A stretch of 64,000 nucleotides of DNA from positions 3,213,001 through 3,277,000 of the forward strand of contig OZ014421.1 of NCBI GenBank assembly GCA_963965975.1, read 5' to 3'. A program made the translations under genes and the position numbers. Each line of letters opens with the position of its first letter. Positions within the stretch are counted from its first letter, which is position 1. The notes beneath the pieces were generated by a model that worked only from the letters and a program-made list of their open reading frames with translations, was not told where the DNA came from and did no database searches. Positions 24,701 through 38,504 of this stretch are shown one piece after another. The DNA is from Xestospongia bergquistia (taxonomy: Eukaryota > Porifera > Demospongiae > Haplosclerida > Petrosiidae).

Positions 24701-26573
24701 CATCACATTGACACGCAAACAGTAGTTACCAGGCTTTTTTCTATTTCGAAAGCTTGGCTACAAGGCTTATTTAGTACAAGCCTTTTTACCCCCATTGTCT
24801 TTATTTTTGTATAAGTATGAGCTTGTAATAGTTTGTACTAGAAATGTTAGACAGCATTACTTCCTTTTAGCAAACAAGGAGTCACGACTTTATTTCTGCA
24901 GGGCTTTTTAGCAAGACAGAAGAAGGAACTGGATCGCATTCAGCTAAGTGATTTGACAGTGTCCCTGCAGTAAATCCGAGACACTAATGTTTCTCGCTAC
25001 AGCCCATGGGCAAATAAATAGAGTCAGAGTATCAATACTTCATTTGTGTTAGTATATCTAGCTTGACATTAAATTCAATGAGCTTTAGCCCGTAGTTTTA
25101 GTGCATTTGTTATCTTTAACTAAGCCTGTAATAAGTCATTTTAAAACATATCTCACCTTTCCTTGTCTGTGTAATATATACACTTTAATAACCAGTATAT
25201 TTAGTACAATGTAGCAAGTCTGAATAATATTAGTCAAGTGTTTTTAAAAGGCTTTTTACTCCCATTGTGTCTTCTTTTGTATCAGTATCAGCTTGTAAAG
25301 GTTTGTACTAGAAATCTTAGACAGCATTACTTCGTTTTAGCAACTAATTAGTCATGACTTTATTTCTGCAGGGCTGTCTAGCAAGACAGAAAAAGGAACT
25401 GGATTTTATTCAACCAAATCATTTGACATTGTTCTCTGAAGTAAATCTGAGACAATATATGTTCCTCACTACTGCCCAAGGGTAAATAAATACAGTCAAG
25501 TGTCAATACTTCATGTGCGTTAGCATATCTAGTTTGACTTTAAACTTATTGTGTCTACTTTTGTATCAGTATCAGCTTGTAATGTTTTGTACTAGAAACC
25601 TTAGACTGCATTACTTCATTTTAGCAATGAATGTGTCAGGACTTTACTTCTGCAGGGCTGTAGATCAAAACAGAAGAAGGAACTGTATTCCATGCAGGGA
25701 AGTCATTTGACAGTGTTCTCTGCAGTCATTCCAAGACAATGAAATTCCTCATTACAACCAAAGGGAAAGACAGTAGTAACAAATACAGTCAGAGAAGCAG
25801 TACTCCATGTGCTGTAGTATATCTAACATGACTTTTAAATTCATTGAGCTTTAGACCTTAGTTTTAGTGCGTTTGTTATCTTAACTAACCTATTGTAAGT
25901 CTTTTTGAAATAGTATATTTTGTAGCAAGTCTCAATAAAATTGGACGAGTGTTTTTATTTAATACTAGCCTCGTAGCCATACTTTTGCGATAGAAAAGAA
26001 ACCCTGGTCATTACTGCTTGTGCTTTCGCATAATTATTGACATCACATTGACACGCAAACAGTAGTTACCAGGCTTTTTTCTATTTCGAAAGCTTGGCCA
26101 CAAGGCTTATTTAGTACAAGCCTTTTTACCCCCATTGTCTTTATTTTTGTATAAGTATGAGGTTGTAATAGTTTGTACTAGAAATGTTAGACAGCATTAC
26201 TTCCTTTTAGCAAACAATGAGTCACGACTTTATTTCTGCAGGGCTTTTTAGCAAGACAGAAGAAGGAACTGGATCGCATTCAGCTAAGTGATTTGACAGT
26301 GTCCCTGCAGTAAATCCGAGACAGTAATGTTTCTCGCTACAGCCCATGGTCAAATAAATAGAGTCAGAGTATCAATACTTCCTTTGTTTTAGTATATCTA
26401 GCTTGACTTTAAATTCAATGAGCTTTAGCCCTTAGTTTTAGTGCATTTGTTATCTTTAACTAAGCCTGTAATAAGTCATTTTAAAACATATCTCACCTTT
26501 CCTTGTCTGTGTAATATATACACTTTAATAACCAGTATATTTAGTACAATGTAGCAAGTCTGAATAATATTAG
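21722..26573 (+). repeat. 4852-bp segmental tandem duplication, copy B
   Basis: This copy is collinear with 16870-21721. MITEs lie at 23282, 24626 and 25966 and the empty site at 22098-22106. Similarity to the start of copy A stops near 26580, so there is no third copy. Confidence 0.88.
22626..22732 (+). repeat. 37-bp tandem repeat, about 3 copies (in 4852-bp copy B)
   Basis: Duplicate of the cluster at 17774-17880, in the same register. Confidence 0.7.
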
Positions 26574-26676
26574 TCAAGTGTTTTTAAAAGGCTTTTTACT
26601 CCCTTTGTGTCTTCTTTTGTATCAGTATCAGCTTGTAAAGGTTTGTACTAGTGCATTTGTTATCTTTAACTAAGCC

Positions 26677-26792
26677 GGAAAGAAACCCTGGTGATTACTG
26701 CTTGTGCTTTCGCGTAATTATTGACATCACATTGACACACAAACAGTAGTTACCAGGCTCTTTTCTATTGCAAAAGCTTTGCTACAAGGCTA
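26677..26792 (+). mobile_element. MITE copy with its left end deleted
   Basis: At 26651-26677 the array jumps from TTTGTACTAG straight to GTGCATTTGTTATC and then AAGCCGGAAAGAAACC. About 28 bases of the left TIR and the normal upstream module sequence are missing. The right TIR is complete. Confidence 0.7.
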
Positions 26793-26870
26793 ATTTAGTG
26801 CAAGCCTTTTTACCCCCATTGTCTTTATTTTTATATCAGTATGAGCTTTTAATAGTTTGTACTAGAAATC

Positions 26871-29514
26871 TTAAGACAAAATTACTTCCTTTTAGCAAGC
26901 AATGAGTCACGACTTTATTTCTGCAGGGCTGTTTAGCAAGACAGAAGAAGGAACTGGATTTTATTCAACCAAATCATTTGACATTATTCTCTGCATTAAA
27001 TCTGAGACAATATATGTTCCTCACTACAGCCCAAGGGTAAATAAATACAGTCAAGTGTCAATACTTCATATGCGTTAATATATCCAGCTTGACTTTAAAC
27101 TTTAAACCTTAGACTGCATTACTTCATTTTAGCAATGAATGTGTCGGGACTTTACTCCTGCAGGGCTGTAGATCAAAACTGAAGAAGGAACTGTATTCCA
27201 TGCAGGGAAGTCATTTGACAGTGTTCTCTGCAGTTATTCCAAGACAATGAAATTCCTCGTTACAACCAAAGGGAAAGACAGTAGTAACAAATACAGTCAG
27301 AGATGCAGTACTCCATGTGCTGTAGTATATCTAACATGACTTTTAAATTCAGTGAGCTTTAGCCCTTGGTTTCAGTACATTTGTTATCTTAACTAACCTA
27401 TCGTAAATCTTTTTGAAATTTAGTAACCGGTATATTTTGTAGCAAGTCTCAATAAAATTAGACGAGTGTTTTTATTTAGTACTAGCCTCGTACCCAGACT
27501 TTAGCTATAGAAAAGAAACCCTGGTCATTACTGCTTGTGCTTTCGCGTAATTATTGACATCACATTGACACGCAAACAGTATCTACCAGGCTCTTTTCTA
27601 TTGCGAAATCTTGGCTACAAGGCTAATTTAGTACAAGCCTTTTTACCCCCATTATCTTTATTTTTGTATCAGTATGAGCTTATAATAGTTTGTACTAGAA
27701 ATGTTAGACAGCATTACTTCCTTTTAGCAAGCAATGAGTCACGACTTTATTTCTGCAGGGCTTTTTAGCAAGACAGAAGAAGGAACTGGATTGCATTCAG
27801 CTAAGTGATTTGACAGTGTCCCAGGAATAAATTCGAGACACTAATGTTTCTCGCTACAGCCCATGGGCAAATAAATAGAGCCAGAGTATTAATACTTCAT
27901 TTGTGTTAGTATATCTAGCTTCACTTTAAATTCAATGAGCTTTAGCCCTTAGTTTTAGTGCATTTGTTATCTTTAACTAAGCCTGTAATAAGTCATTTTA
28001 AAATATATATCTCACCTTTCCTTGTCTCTGTAATATATACACTTTAATAACCAGTATATTTAGTACAATGTAGCAAGTCTGAATAATATTAGTCAAGTGT
28101 TTTTAAAAGGCTTTTTACCCCCATTATGTCTGCCTTTGTATCAGTATCAGCTTGTAAATGTTTGTAATAGAAATCTTAGACAGCATTACTTCATTTTAGC
28201 AACTAATTAGTCATGACTTTACTTCTGCAGGGCTGTTTAGCAAGACAGAAGAAGGAACTGGATTTTATTCAACCAAATCATTTGACAGTGTTCTCTGCAG
28301 TAAATCTGAGGCAATATATGTTCGTCACTACAGCCCAAGGGTAAATAAATACAGTCAAGTGTCAATACTTCATGTGCGTTAGTATATCTAGCTTGACTTT
28401 AAACTTATTGTGTCTACTTTTGTATCAGTATCAGCTTGTAATGGTTTGTACTAGAAACATTAGACTGCATTACTTCATTTTAGCAATGAATTTGTCAGTA
28501 CTTTACTTCTGCAGGGCTGTAGATCAAAACAGAAGAAGGAACTGTATTCCATGCAGGGAAGTCATTTGACAGTGTTCTCTGCAGTCATTCCAAGACAATG
28601 AAATTCCTCGTTACATCCAAAGGGAAAGACAGTAGTAACAAATACAGTCAGAGAAGCAGTACTCCATGTGCTGTAGTATATCTAACATGACTTTTAAATT
28701 CAGTGAGCTTTAGACCTTAGTTTTAGTGCGTTTGTTATCTTAACTAACCTATTGTAAGTCTTTTTGAAATAGTATATTTTGTAGCAAGTCTCAATAAAAT
28801 TGGACAAGTGTTTTATTTAGTACTAGCCTCGTACCTAGACTTTTGCGATAGAAAAGAAACCCTGGTCATTACTGCTTGTGCTTTCACATAATTATTGACA
28901 TCACATTGACACGGAAACAGTAGTTACCAGGCTCTTTTCTATTGCGAAAGCTTGGCTACAAGGCTTATTTAGTACAAGCCTTTTTACCCCCATTGTCTTT
29001 ATTTTTGTATAAGTATGAGCTTGTAATAGTTTGTACTAGAAATGTTAGACAGCATTACTTCCTTTTAGCAAACAAGGAGTCACGACTTTATTTCTGCAGG
29101 GCTTTTTAGCAAGACAGAAGAAGGAACTGGATCGCATTCAGCTAAGTGATTTGACAGTGTCCCTGCAGTAAATCCGAGACACTAATGTTTCTCGCTACAG
29201 CCCATGGGCAAATAAATAGAGTCAGAGTATCAATACTTCATTTGTGTTAGTATATCTAGCTTGACATTAAATTCAATGAGCTTTAGCCCGTAGTTTTAGT
29301 GCATTTGTTATCTTTAACTAAGCCTGTAATAAGTCATTTTAAAACATATCTCACCTTTCCTTGTCTGTGTAATATATACACTTTAATAACCAGTATATTT
29401 AGTACAATGTAGCAAGTCTGAATAATATTAGTCAAGTGTTTTTAAAAGGCTTTTTACTCCCATTGTGTCTTCTTTTGTATCAGTATCAGCTTCTAAAGGT
29501 TTGTACTAGAAATC
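26871..29514 (+). repeat. 2644-bp tandem duplication, copy 1
   Basis: This stretch matches 29515-32158 almost without difference. Both copies open with AAATCTTAAGACAAAATTAC, a variant seen nowhere else in the array. MITEs lie at 27483 and 28824. Confidence 0.85.
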
Positions 29515-32158
29515 TTAAGACAAAATTACTTCCTTTTAGCAAGCAATGAGTCACGACTTTATTTCTGCAGGGCTGTTTAGCAAGACAGAAGAAGGAACTG
29601 GATTTTATTCAACCAAATCATTTGACATTATTCTCTGCATTAAATCTGAGACAATATATGTTCCTCACTACAGCCCAAGGGTAAATAAATACAGTCAAGT
29701 GTCAATACTTCATATGCGTTAATATATCCAGCTTGACTTTAAACTTTAAACCTTAGACTGCATTACTTCATTTTAGCAATGAATGTGTCGGGACTTTACT
29801 CCTGCAGGGCTGTAGATCAAAACTGAAGAAGGAACTGTATTCCATGCAGGGAAGTCATTTGACAGTGTTCTCTGCAGTTATTCCAAGACAATGAAATTCC
29901 TCGTTACAACCAAAGGGAAAGACAGTAGTAACAAATACAGTCAGAGATGCAGTACTCCATGTGCTGTAGTATATCTAACATGACTTTTAAATTCAGTGAG
30001 CTTTAGCCCTTGGTTTCAGTACATTTGTTATCTTAACTAACCTATCGTAAATCTTTTTGAAATTTAGTAACCGGTATATTTTGTAGCAAGTCTCAATAAA
30101 ATTAGACGAGTGTTTTTATTTAGTACTAGCCTCGTACCCAGACTTTAGCTATAGAAAAGAAACCCTGGTCATTACTGCTTGTGCTTTCGCGTAATTATTG
30201 ACATCACATTGACACGCAAACAGTATCTACCAGGCTCTTTTCTATTGCGAAATCTTGGCTACAAGGCTAATTTAGTACAAGCCTTTTTACCCCCATTATC
30301 TTTATTTTTGTATCAGTATGAGCTTATAATAGTTTGTACTAGAAATGTTAGACAGCATTACTTCCTTTTAGCAAGCAATGAGTCACGACTTTATTTCTGC
30401 AGGGCTTTTTAGCAAGACAGAAGAAGGAACTGGATTGCATTCAGCTAAGTGATTTGACAGTGTCCCAGGAATAAATTCGAGACACTAATGTTTCTCGCTA
30501 CAGCCCATGGGCAAATAAATAGAGCCAGAGTATTAATACTTCATTTGTGTTAGTATATCTAGCTTCACTTTAAATTCAATGAGCTTTAGCCCTTAGTTTT
30601 AGTGCATTTGTTATCTTTAACTAAGCCTGTAATAAGTCATTTTAAAATATATATCTCACCTTTCCTTGTCTCTGTAATATATACACTTTAATAACCAGTA
30701 TATTTAGTACAATGTAGCAAGTCTGAATAATATTAGTCAAGTGTTTTTAAAAGGCTTTTTACCCCCATTATGTCTGCCTTTGTATCAGTATCAGCTTGTA
30801 AATGTTTGTAATAGAAATCTTAGACAGCATTACTTCATTTTAGCAACTAATTAGTCATGACTTTACTTCTGCAGGGCTGTTTAGCAAGACAGAAGAAGGA
30901 ACTGGATTTTATTCAACCAAATCATTTGACAGTGTTCTCTGCAGTAAATCTGAGGCAATATATGTTCGTCACTACAGCCCAAGGGTAAATAAATACAGTC
31001 AAGTGTCAATACTTCATGTGCGTTAGTATATCTAGCTTGACTTTAAACTTATTGTGTCTACTTTTGTATCAGTATCAGCTTGTAATGGTTTGTACTAGAA
31101 ACATTAGACTGCATTACTTCATTTTAGCAATGAATTTGTCAGTACTTTACTTCTGCAGGGCTGTAGATCAAAACAGAAGAAGGAACTGTATTCCATGCAG
31201 GGAAGTCATTTGACAGTGTTCTCTGCAGTCATTCCAAGACAATGAAATTCCTCGTTACATCCAAAGGGAAAGACAGTAGTAACAAATACAGTCAGAGAAG
31301 CAGTACTCCATGTGCTGTAGTATATCTAACATGACTTTTAAATTCAGTGAGCTTTAGACCTTAGTTTTAGTGCGTTTGTTATCTTAACTAACCTATTGTA
31401 AGTCTTTTTGAAATAGTATATTTTGTAGCAAGTCTCAATAAAATTGGACAAGTGTTTTATTTAGTACTAGCCTCGTACCTAGACTTTTGCGATAGAAAAG
31501 AAACCCTGGTCATTACTGCTTGTGCTTTCACATAATTATTGACATCACATTGACACGGAAACAGTAGTTACCAGGCTCTTTTCTATTGCGAAAGCTTGGC
31601 TACAAGGCTTATTTAGTACAAGCCTTTTTACCCCCATTGTCTTTATTTTTGTATAAGTATGAGCTTGTAATAGTTTGTACTAGAAATGTTAGACAGCATT
31701 ACTTCCTTTTAGCAAACAAGGAGTCACGACTTTATTTCTGCAGGGCTTTTTAGCAAGACAGAAGAAGGAACTGGATCGCATTCAGCTAAGTGATTTGACA
31801 GTGTCCCTGCAGTAAATCCGAGACACTAATGTTTCTCGCTACAGCCCATGGGCAAATAAATACAGTCAGAGTATCAATACTTCATTTGTGTTAGTATATC
31901 TAGCTTGACATTAAATTCAATGAGCTTTAGCCCGTAGTTTTAGTGCATTTGTTATCTTTAACTAAGCCTGTAATAAGTCATTTTAAAACATATCTCACCT
32001 TTCCTTGTCTGTGTAATATATACACTTTAATAACCAGTATATTTAGTACAATGTAGCAAGTCTGAATAATATTAGTCAAGTGTTTTTAAAAGGCTTTTTA
32101 CTCCCATTGTGTCTTCTTTTGTATCAGTATCAGCTTCTAAAGGTTTGTACTAGAAATC
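29515..32158 (+). repeat. 2644-bp tandem duplication, copy 2
   Basis: The junction lies inside TTTGTACTAGAAATCTTA, a motif found in every module, which suggests unequal exchange between two modules. MITEs lie at 30127 and 31468. Confidence 0.85.
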
Positions 32159-32637
32159 TTAGACAGCATTACTTCGTTTTAGCAACTAATTAGTCATGAC
32201 TTTATTTCTGCAGGGCTGTTTAGCAAGACAGAAGAAGGAACTGGATTTTATTCAACCAAATCATTTGACATTATTCTCTGCATTAAATCTGAGACAATAT
32301 ATGTTCCTCACTACAGCCCAAGGGTAAATAAATACAGTCAAGTGTCAATACTTCATATGCGTTAATATATCCAGCTTGACTTTAAACTTTAAACCTTAGA
32401 CTGCATTACTTCATTTTAGCAATGAATGTGTCGGGACTTTACTCCTGCAGGGCTGTAGATCAAAACTGAAGAAGGAACTGTATTCCATGCAGGGAAGTCA
32501 TTTGACAGTGTTCTCTGCAGTTATTCCAAGACAATGAAATTCCTCGTTACAACCAAAGGGAAAGACAGTAGTAACAAATACAGTCAGAGATGCAGTACTC
32601 CATGTGCTGTAGTATATCTAACATGACTTTTAAATTC
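30853..32637 (+). repeat. 1785-bp tandem duplication, copy a
   Basis: This interval overlaps the end of the second 2644-bp copy, so the 1785-bp duplication is the later event. It differs from copy b at 31863 (C, where b has G). Confidence 0.85.
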
Positions 32638-34422
32638 AGTCATGACTTTACTTCTGCAGGGCTGTTTAGCAAGACAGAAGAAGGAACTGGATTTTATTCA
32701 ACCAAATCATTTGACAGTGTTCTCTGCAGTAAATCTGAGGCAATATATGTTCGTCACTACAGCCCAAGGGTAAATAAATACAGTCAAGTGTCAATACTTC
32801 ATGTGCGTTAGTATATCTAGCTTGACTTTAAACTTATTGTGTCTACTTTTGTATCAGTATCAGCTTGTAATGGTTTGTACTAGAAACATTAGACTGCATT
32901 ACTTCATTTTAGCAATGAATTTGTCAGTACTTTACTTCTGCAGGGCTGTAGATCAAAACAGAAGAAGGAACTGTATTCCATGCAGGGAAGTCATTTGACA
33001 GTGTTCTCTGCAGTCATTCCAAGACAATGAAATTCCTCGTTACATCCAAAGGGAAAGACAGTAGTAACAAATACAGTCAGAGAAGCAGTACTCCATGTGC
33101 TGTAGTATATCTAACATGACTTTTAAATTCAGTGAGCTTTAGACCTTAGTTTTAGTGCGTTTGTTATCTTAACTAACCTATTGTAAGTCTTTTTGAAATA
33201 GTATATTTTGTAGCAAGTCTCAATAAAATTGGACAAGTGTTTTATTTAGTACTAGCCTCGTACCTAGACTTTTGCGATAGAAAAGAAACCCTGGTCATTA
33301 CTGCTTGTGCTTTCACATAATTATTGACATCACATTGACACGGAAACAGTAGTTACCAGGCTCTTTTCTATTGCGAAAGCTTGGCTACAAGGCTTATTTA
33401 GTACAAGCCTTTTTACCCCCATTGTCTTTATTTTTGTATAAGTATGAGCTTGTAATAGTTTGTACTAGAAATGTTAGACAGCATTACTTCCTTTTAGCAA
33501 ACAAGGAGTCACGACTTTATTTCTGCAGGGCTTTTTAGCAAGACAGAAGAAGGAACTGGATCGCATTCAGCTAAGTGATTTGACAGTGTCCCTGCAGTAA
33601 ATCCGAGACACTAATGTTTCTCGCTACAGCCCATGGGCAAATAAATAGAGTCAGAGTATCAATACTTCATTTGTGTTAGTATATCTAGCTTGACATTAAA
33701 TTCAATGAGCTTTAGCCCGTAGTTTTAGTGCATTTGTTATCTTTAACTAAGCCTGTAATAAGTCATTTTAAAACATATCTCACCTTTCCTTGTCTGTGTA
33801 ATATATACACTTTAATAACCAGTATATTTAGTACAATGTAGCAAGTCTGAATAATATTAGTCAAGTGTTTTTAAAAGGCTTTTTACTCCCATTGTGTCTT
33901 CTTTTGTATCAGTATCAGCTTCTAAAGGTTTGTACTAGAAATCTTAGACAGCATTACTTCGTTTTAGCAACTAATTAGTCATGACTTTATTTCTGCAGGG
34001 CTGTTTAGCAAGACAGAAGAAGGAACTGGATTTTATTCAACCAAATCATTTGACATTATTCTCTGCATTAAATCTGAGACAATATATGTTCCTCACTACA
34101 GCCCAAGGGTAAATAAATACAGTCAAGTGTCAATACTTCATATGCGTTAATATATCCAGCTTGACTTTAAACTTTAAACCTTAGACTGCATTACTTCATT
34201 TTAGCAATGAATGTGTCGGGACTTTACTCCTGCAGGGCTGTAGATCAAAACTGAAGAAGGAACTGTATTCCATGCAGGGAAGTCATTTGACAGTGTTCTC
34301 TGCAGTTATTCCAAGACAATGAAATTCCTCGTTACAACCAAAGGGAAAGACAGTAGTAACAAATACAGTCAGAGATGCAGTACTCCATGTGCTGTAGTAT
34401 ATCTAACATGACTTTTAAATTC
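32638..34422 (+). repeat. 1785-bp tandem duplication, copy b
   Basis: It begins at the novel junction TTAAATTCAGTCATGACTTT (32629-32648). The two parents share only AGT at the join, so this looks like a microhomology junction and not exchange in register. MITE at 33253. Confidence 0.85.
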
Positions 34423-35180
34423 AGTCATGACTTTACTTCTGCAGGGCTGTTTAGCAAGACAGAAGAAGGAACTGGATTTTATTCAACCAAATCATTTGAC
34501 AGTGTTCTCTGCAGTAAATCTGAGGCAATATATGTTCGTCACTACAGCCCAAGGGTAAATAAATACAGTCAAGTGTCAATACTTCATGTGCGTTAGTATA
34601 TCTAGCTTGACTTTAAACTTATTGTGTCTACTTTTGTATCAGTATCAGCTTGTAATGGTTTGTACTAGAAACATTAGACTGCATTACTTCATTTTAGCAA
34701 TGAATTTGTCAGTACTTTACTTCTGCAGGGCTGTAGATCAAAACAGAAGAAGGAACTGTATTCCATGCAGGGAAGTCATTTGACAGTGTTCTCTGCAGTC
34801 ATTCCAAGACAATGAAATTCCTCGTTACATCCAAAGGGAAAGACAGTAGTAACAAATACAGTCAGAGAAGCAGTACTCCATGTGCTGTAGTATATCTAAC
34901 ATGACTTTTAAATTCAGTGAGCTTTAGACCTTAGTTTTGGTGCGTTTGTTATCTTAACTAACCTATTGTAAGTCTTTTTGAAATAGTATATTTTGTAGCA
35001 AGTCTCAATAAAATTGGACAAGTGTTTTATTTAGTACTAGCCTCGTACCTAGACTTTTGCGATAGAAAAGAAACCCTGGTCATTACTGCTTGTGCTTTCA
35101 CATAATTATTGACATCACATTGACACGGAAACAGTAGTTACCAGGCTCTTTTCTATTGCGAAAGCTTGGCTACAAGGCTA
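34423..35180 (+). repeat. 1785-bp duplication, partial copy c
   Basis: The same junction recurs at 34414-34433 and identity to copy b continues to about 35180 (through the MITE at 35038), after which the sequence diverges. The unit is therefore present about 2.4 times. Confidence 0.8.
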
Positions 35181-37624
35181 ATTTAGTACAAGCCTTTTTA
35201 CCCTCATTGTCTTTATTTTTGTATCAGTATGAGCTTGTAATAGTTTGTACTAGAAATTGCATTACTTCCTTTTAGCAAGCAATGAGTCACGACTTTATTT
35301 CTGCAGGCCTTTTTAGCAAGACAGAAGAAGGAACTGGATCGCATTCAGCTAAGTGATTTGACAGTGTCCCTGCAGTAAATCCGAGACACTAATGTTTCTC
35401 GCTACGGCCCATGGGCAAATAAATAGAGTCAGAGTATCAATACTTCACTTGCGTTAGTATATCTAGGTTGACTTTAAATTCAAGGAGCTTTAGCCCTTAG
35501 TTTTAGTGCATTTGTTATCTTTCACTAAGCTTGTAATAAGTCATTTCAAAATATATATCTCACCTTTCCTTGTCTGTGTAATATATACACTTTAATAACC
35601 AGTATATTCAGTACAATGTAGAAAGTCTGAATAATATTAGTCAAGTGTTTTGAAAAGGCTTTTTACCCCCATTGTGTCTCCTTTTGTATCAGTATCAGCT
35701 TGTAAAGGTTTGTACTAGAAATCTTAGACAGCATTACTTCATTTTAGCAAGTAATTAGTCATGACTATTTCTGCAGGGCTGTTAAGCAAGACTGAAGAAG
35801 GAACTGGATTTCATTCAATCAAATCATTTGACAGTGTTCTATGCAGTAAAACTGAGACAATATATGTTCGTCACTACGGCCCAATGGTAAATAAATACAG
35901 TCAAGTGTCAATACTTCATGTGCGTTAGTATATCTAGCTTGACTTCAAACTTATTGTGTCTACTTTAGTATCAGTATCAGCTTGTAATGGTTTGTACTAG
36001 AAACCTTAGATTGCATTACTTCATTTTAGCAATGAATGTGTCAGTACTTTACTTCTGCAGGGCTGTAGATCAAAACAGAAGAAGGAACTGTATTCCATGC
36101 AGGGAAGTCATTTGACAGTGTTCTTTGCAGTAAATCCGGGACTATAATGTTCCTCTCTACACCCCAAGGGTAAATACATACAGTCAAGTGTCAATACTTC
36201 ATGTGCTTTAGTATTGATCAAAACAGAAAAAGAACAGTATTCCATGAGTTGAAGTCATTTGACAGTGTCTCTTCAGTAATTCCAAGACAATGAAATTCCT
36301 CGTTACTACAAAAGGGAAAGACAATAGTGACAAATACAGTCAGAGAAGCAGTACTCCATGTGCTGTAGTATATCTAACATGACTTTTAAATTCAGTGAGC
36401 TTTAGCCCTTAGATTTAGTGCGTTTGTTATCTTAGCCTATCGTAAAGGTTTGTACTAGAAATCTTAGACAGCATTACTTCATTTTAGCAACTAATTAGAC
36501 ATGACTTTTTCTGCAGGGCTGTTTAGCAAGACAGAAGAAGGAACTGGATTTCATTCAACCAAGTCATTAGACAGTGTTCTCTGCAGTAAATCTGAGACAA
36601 TATATGTTCCTCATTACAGCCCAAGGGTAAATAAATATAGTCAAGTGTCAATACTTCATGTGCGTTTGTATATCTAGGTTGACTTTAAACTTATTGTGTC
36701 TACTTTTGTATCAGTATCAGCTTGTATTGGTTTGTACTAGAAACCTTAGATTGCATTACTTCATTTTAGCAATAAATGTGTCAGGACTTTACTTCTGCAG
36801 TGCTGTAGATCAAAACAGAAGAAGGAACTTAATTCCATGCAGGGAAGTCATTTGACAGTGTTCTCTGCATTAATTCCAAGACAATGAAATTCCTCGTTAC
36901 AGCAAAAGGGAAAGACAGTAGTAACAAATACAGTCAGAGAAGCAGTACTCCATGTGCTGTAGTATAACTAACATGACTTTTAAATTCAGTGAGCTTTAGC
37001 CCTTTTTTAAGTACATTTGTTATTTTAACTAACCTATCGTAAGTCTTTTTGAAATTTAGTAAATAAATGTTTGTTCCAGAAATCTTAGACAGCATTACTT
37101 CATTTTAGCAAGTAGTTAGTCATGACTTTATTTCTGCAGGGCTATTTAGCAAGACAGAAGAAGGAACTGGATTTCATTCAATCAAATTATTTGACAGTAT
37201 TCTCTGCAGTAAATCCGAGACAATATATGTTCCTCACTACAGCCCAAGGGTAAATAAATACAGTGAAGTGTCAATACTTCATGTGCGTTAGTATATCTAG
37301 CTTGACTTTAAACTTATTGTGTCTACGTTTGTATCAGTATCAGCTTGTAATGGTTTGTACTAGAAACCTTAGACTGCATGAATTCATTTTAGCAATGAAT
37401 GTGTCAGGACTTTACTTCTGCAGGGCTGTAGATCAAAAACAGAAGAAGGAACTGTATTCCATGCAGGGAAGTCATTTGACAGTGTTTTCTGCAGTAAATC
37501 CGAGACAATAATGTTCCTCGGTACAGCCCAAGGGTAAATAAATACAGTCAAGTGTCAATACATCATGTGCGTTAGTATATCTAGCTTGAGTCTAAACTAT
37601 TGTGTCTACTTTTGTATCAGTATC

Positions 37625-37720
37625 AGCAATGAGCTTTAACCCTATTTACGTTGACTTTTAATTCAATGAGCTTTAGTCTTATCTACCTTGACTTTAAATT
37701 CAATGAACTTTAGCCCTTAG
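37625..37720 (+). repeat. 37-bp tandem repeat, 2-3 copies
   Basis: Includes the variant CCCTATTTACGTTGACTTTT, shared in near-identical form with 57787-57870, which supports common descent of these two array blocks. Confidence 0.65.
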
Positions 37721-38385
37721 TTTATTGCTTTTGTAGTATCAGCTTGTAATAGTTTGTGCTAGACAGCATTACTTCGTTTTAGCAAGCAATGAATCATGAC
37801 TTTATTTAGCAAGACAGAAGAAGGAACTGGATTTCATTCAGCCAAATCATTCGACAGTGTTCTCTGCAATAAATCCTAGACAATAAAAGTTCCTCAGTAC
37901 AGCCAAAGGATAAATAAATACAGTCAAATTTCAATACTTCATGTGCGTTAGTATATCTAGCTTGACTTTAAACTATTGTGTCTACTTTTGTATCAGTATC
38001 AGTTTGTAATGGTTTGTACTAGAAACCTTAGACTGCATTACTTCATTTTAGCAATGAATGTGTCAGGACTTTACTTCTGCAGGGCTGTAGATCAAAACAG
38101 AAGAAGGAACTGTATTCCATGCAGGGAAGTATTTTGACAGTGTTCTCTGCAGTAAATCCAAGACAATAATGTTCCTCGCTACAGCCCAAGGGTAAATTAA
38201 TACAGTCAAGTGTCAATACTTCATGTGTTTTAGTATAGATCAAAACAGAAGAAGGAACTGTATTCCATGCAGGGAAGTCATTTGACAGTGTTCTCTGCAG
38301 TATTTCGAAGACAATGAAATTCCTTCTTACAACAAAAGGGAAAGACAGTAGTAACAAATACAATCAGAGAAGCAATACTCAGAAA

Positions 38386-38504
38386 CAGAACAAGAAACCC
38401 TGGTCATTACTACTTGTGCTATAGCGTAATTATTGACATCACATTGACACGCAAACAGTAGTTACCAGGCTCTTTTCTATTGCGAAAGCTTGGCTACAAA
38501 GCTA
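38386..38504 (+). mobile_element. MITE copy with its left end deleted
   Basis: The left TIR is replaced by AGAAACAGAACAAGAAACC; the rest through CTACAAAGCTA is present. A further array deletion at 38627-38630 follows, where CACGACT joins AAATCCGAGAC. Confidence 0.65.
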
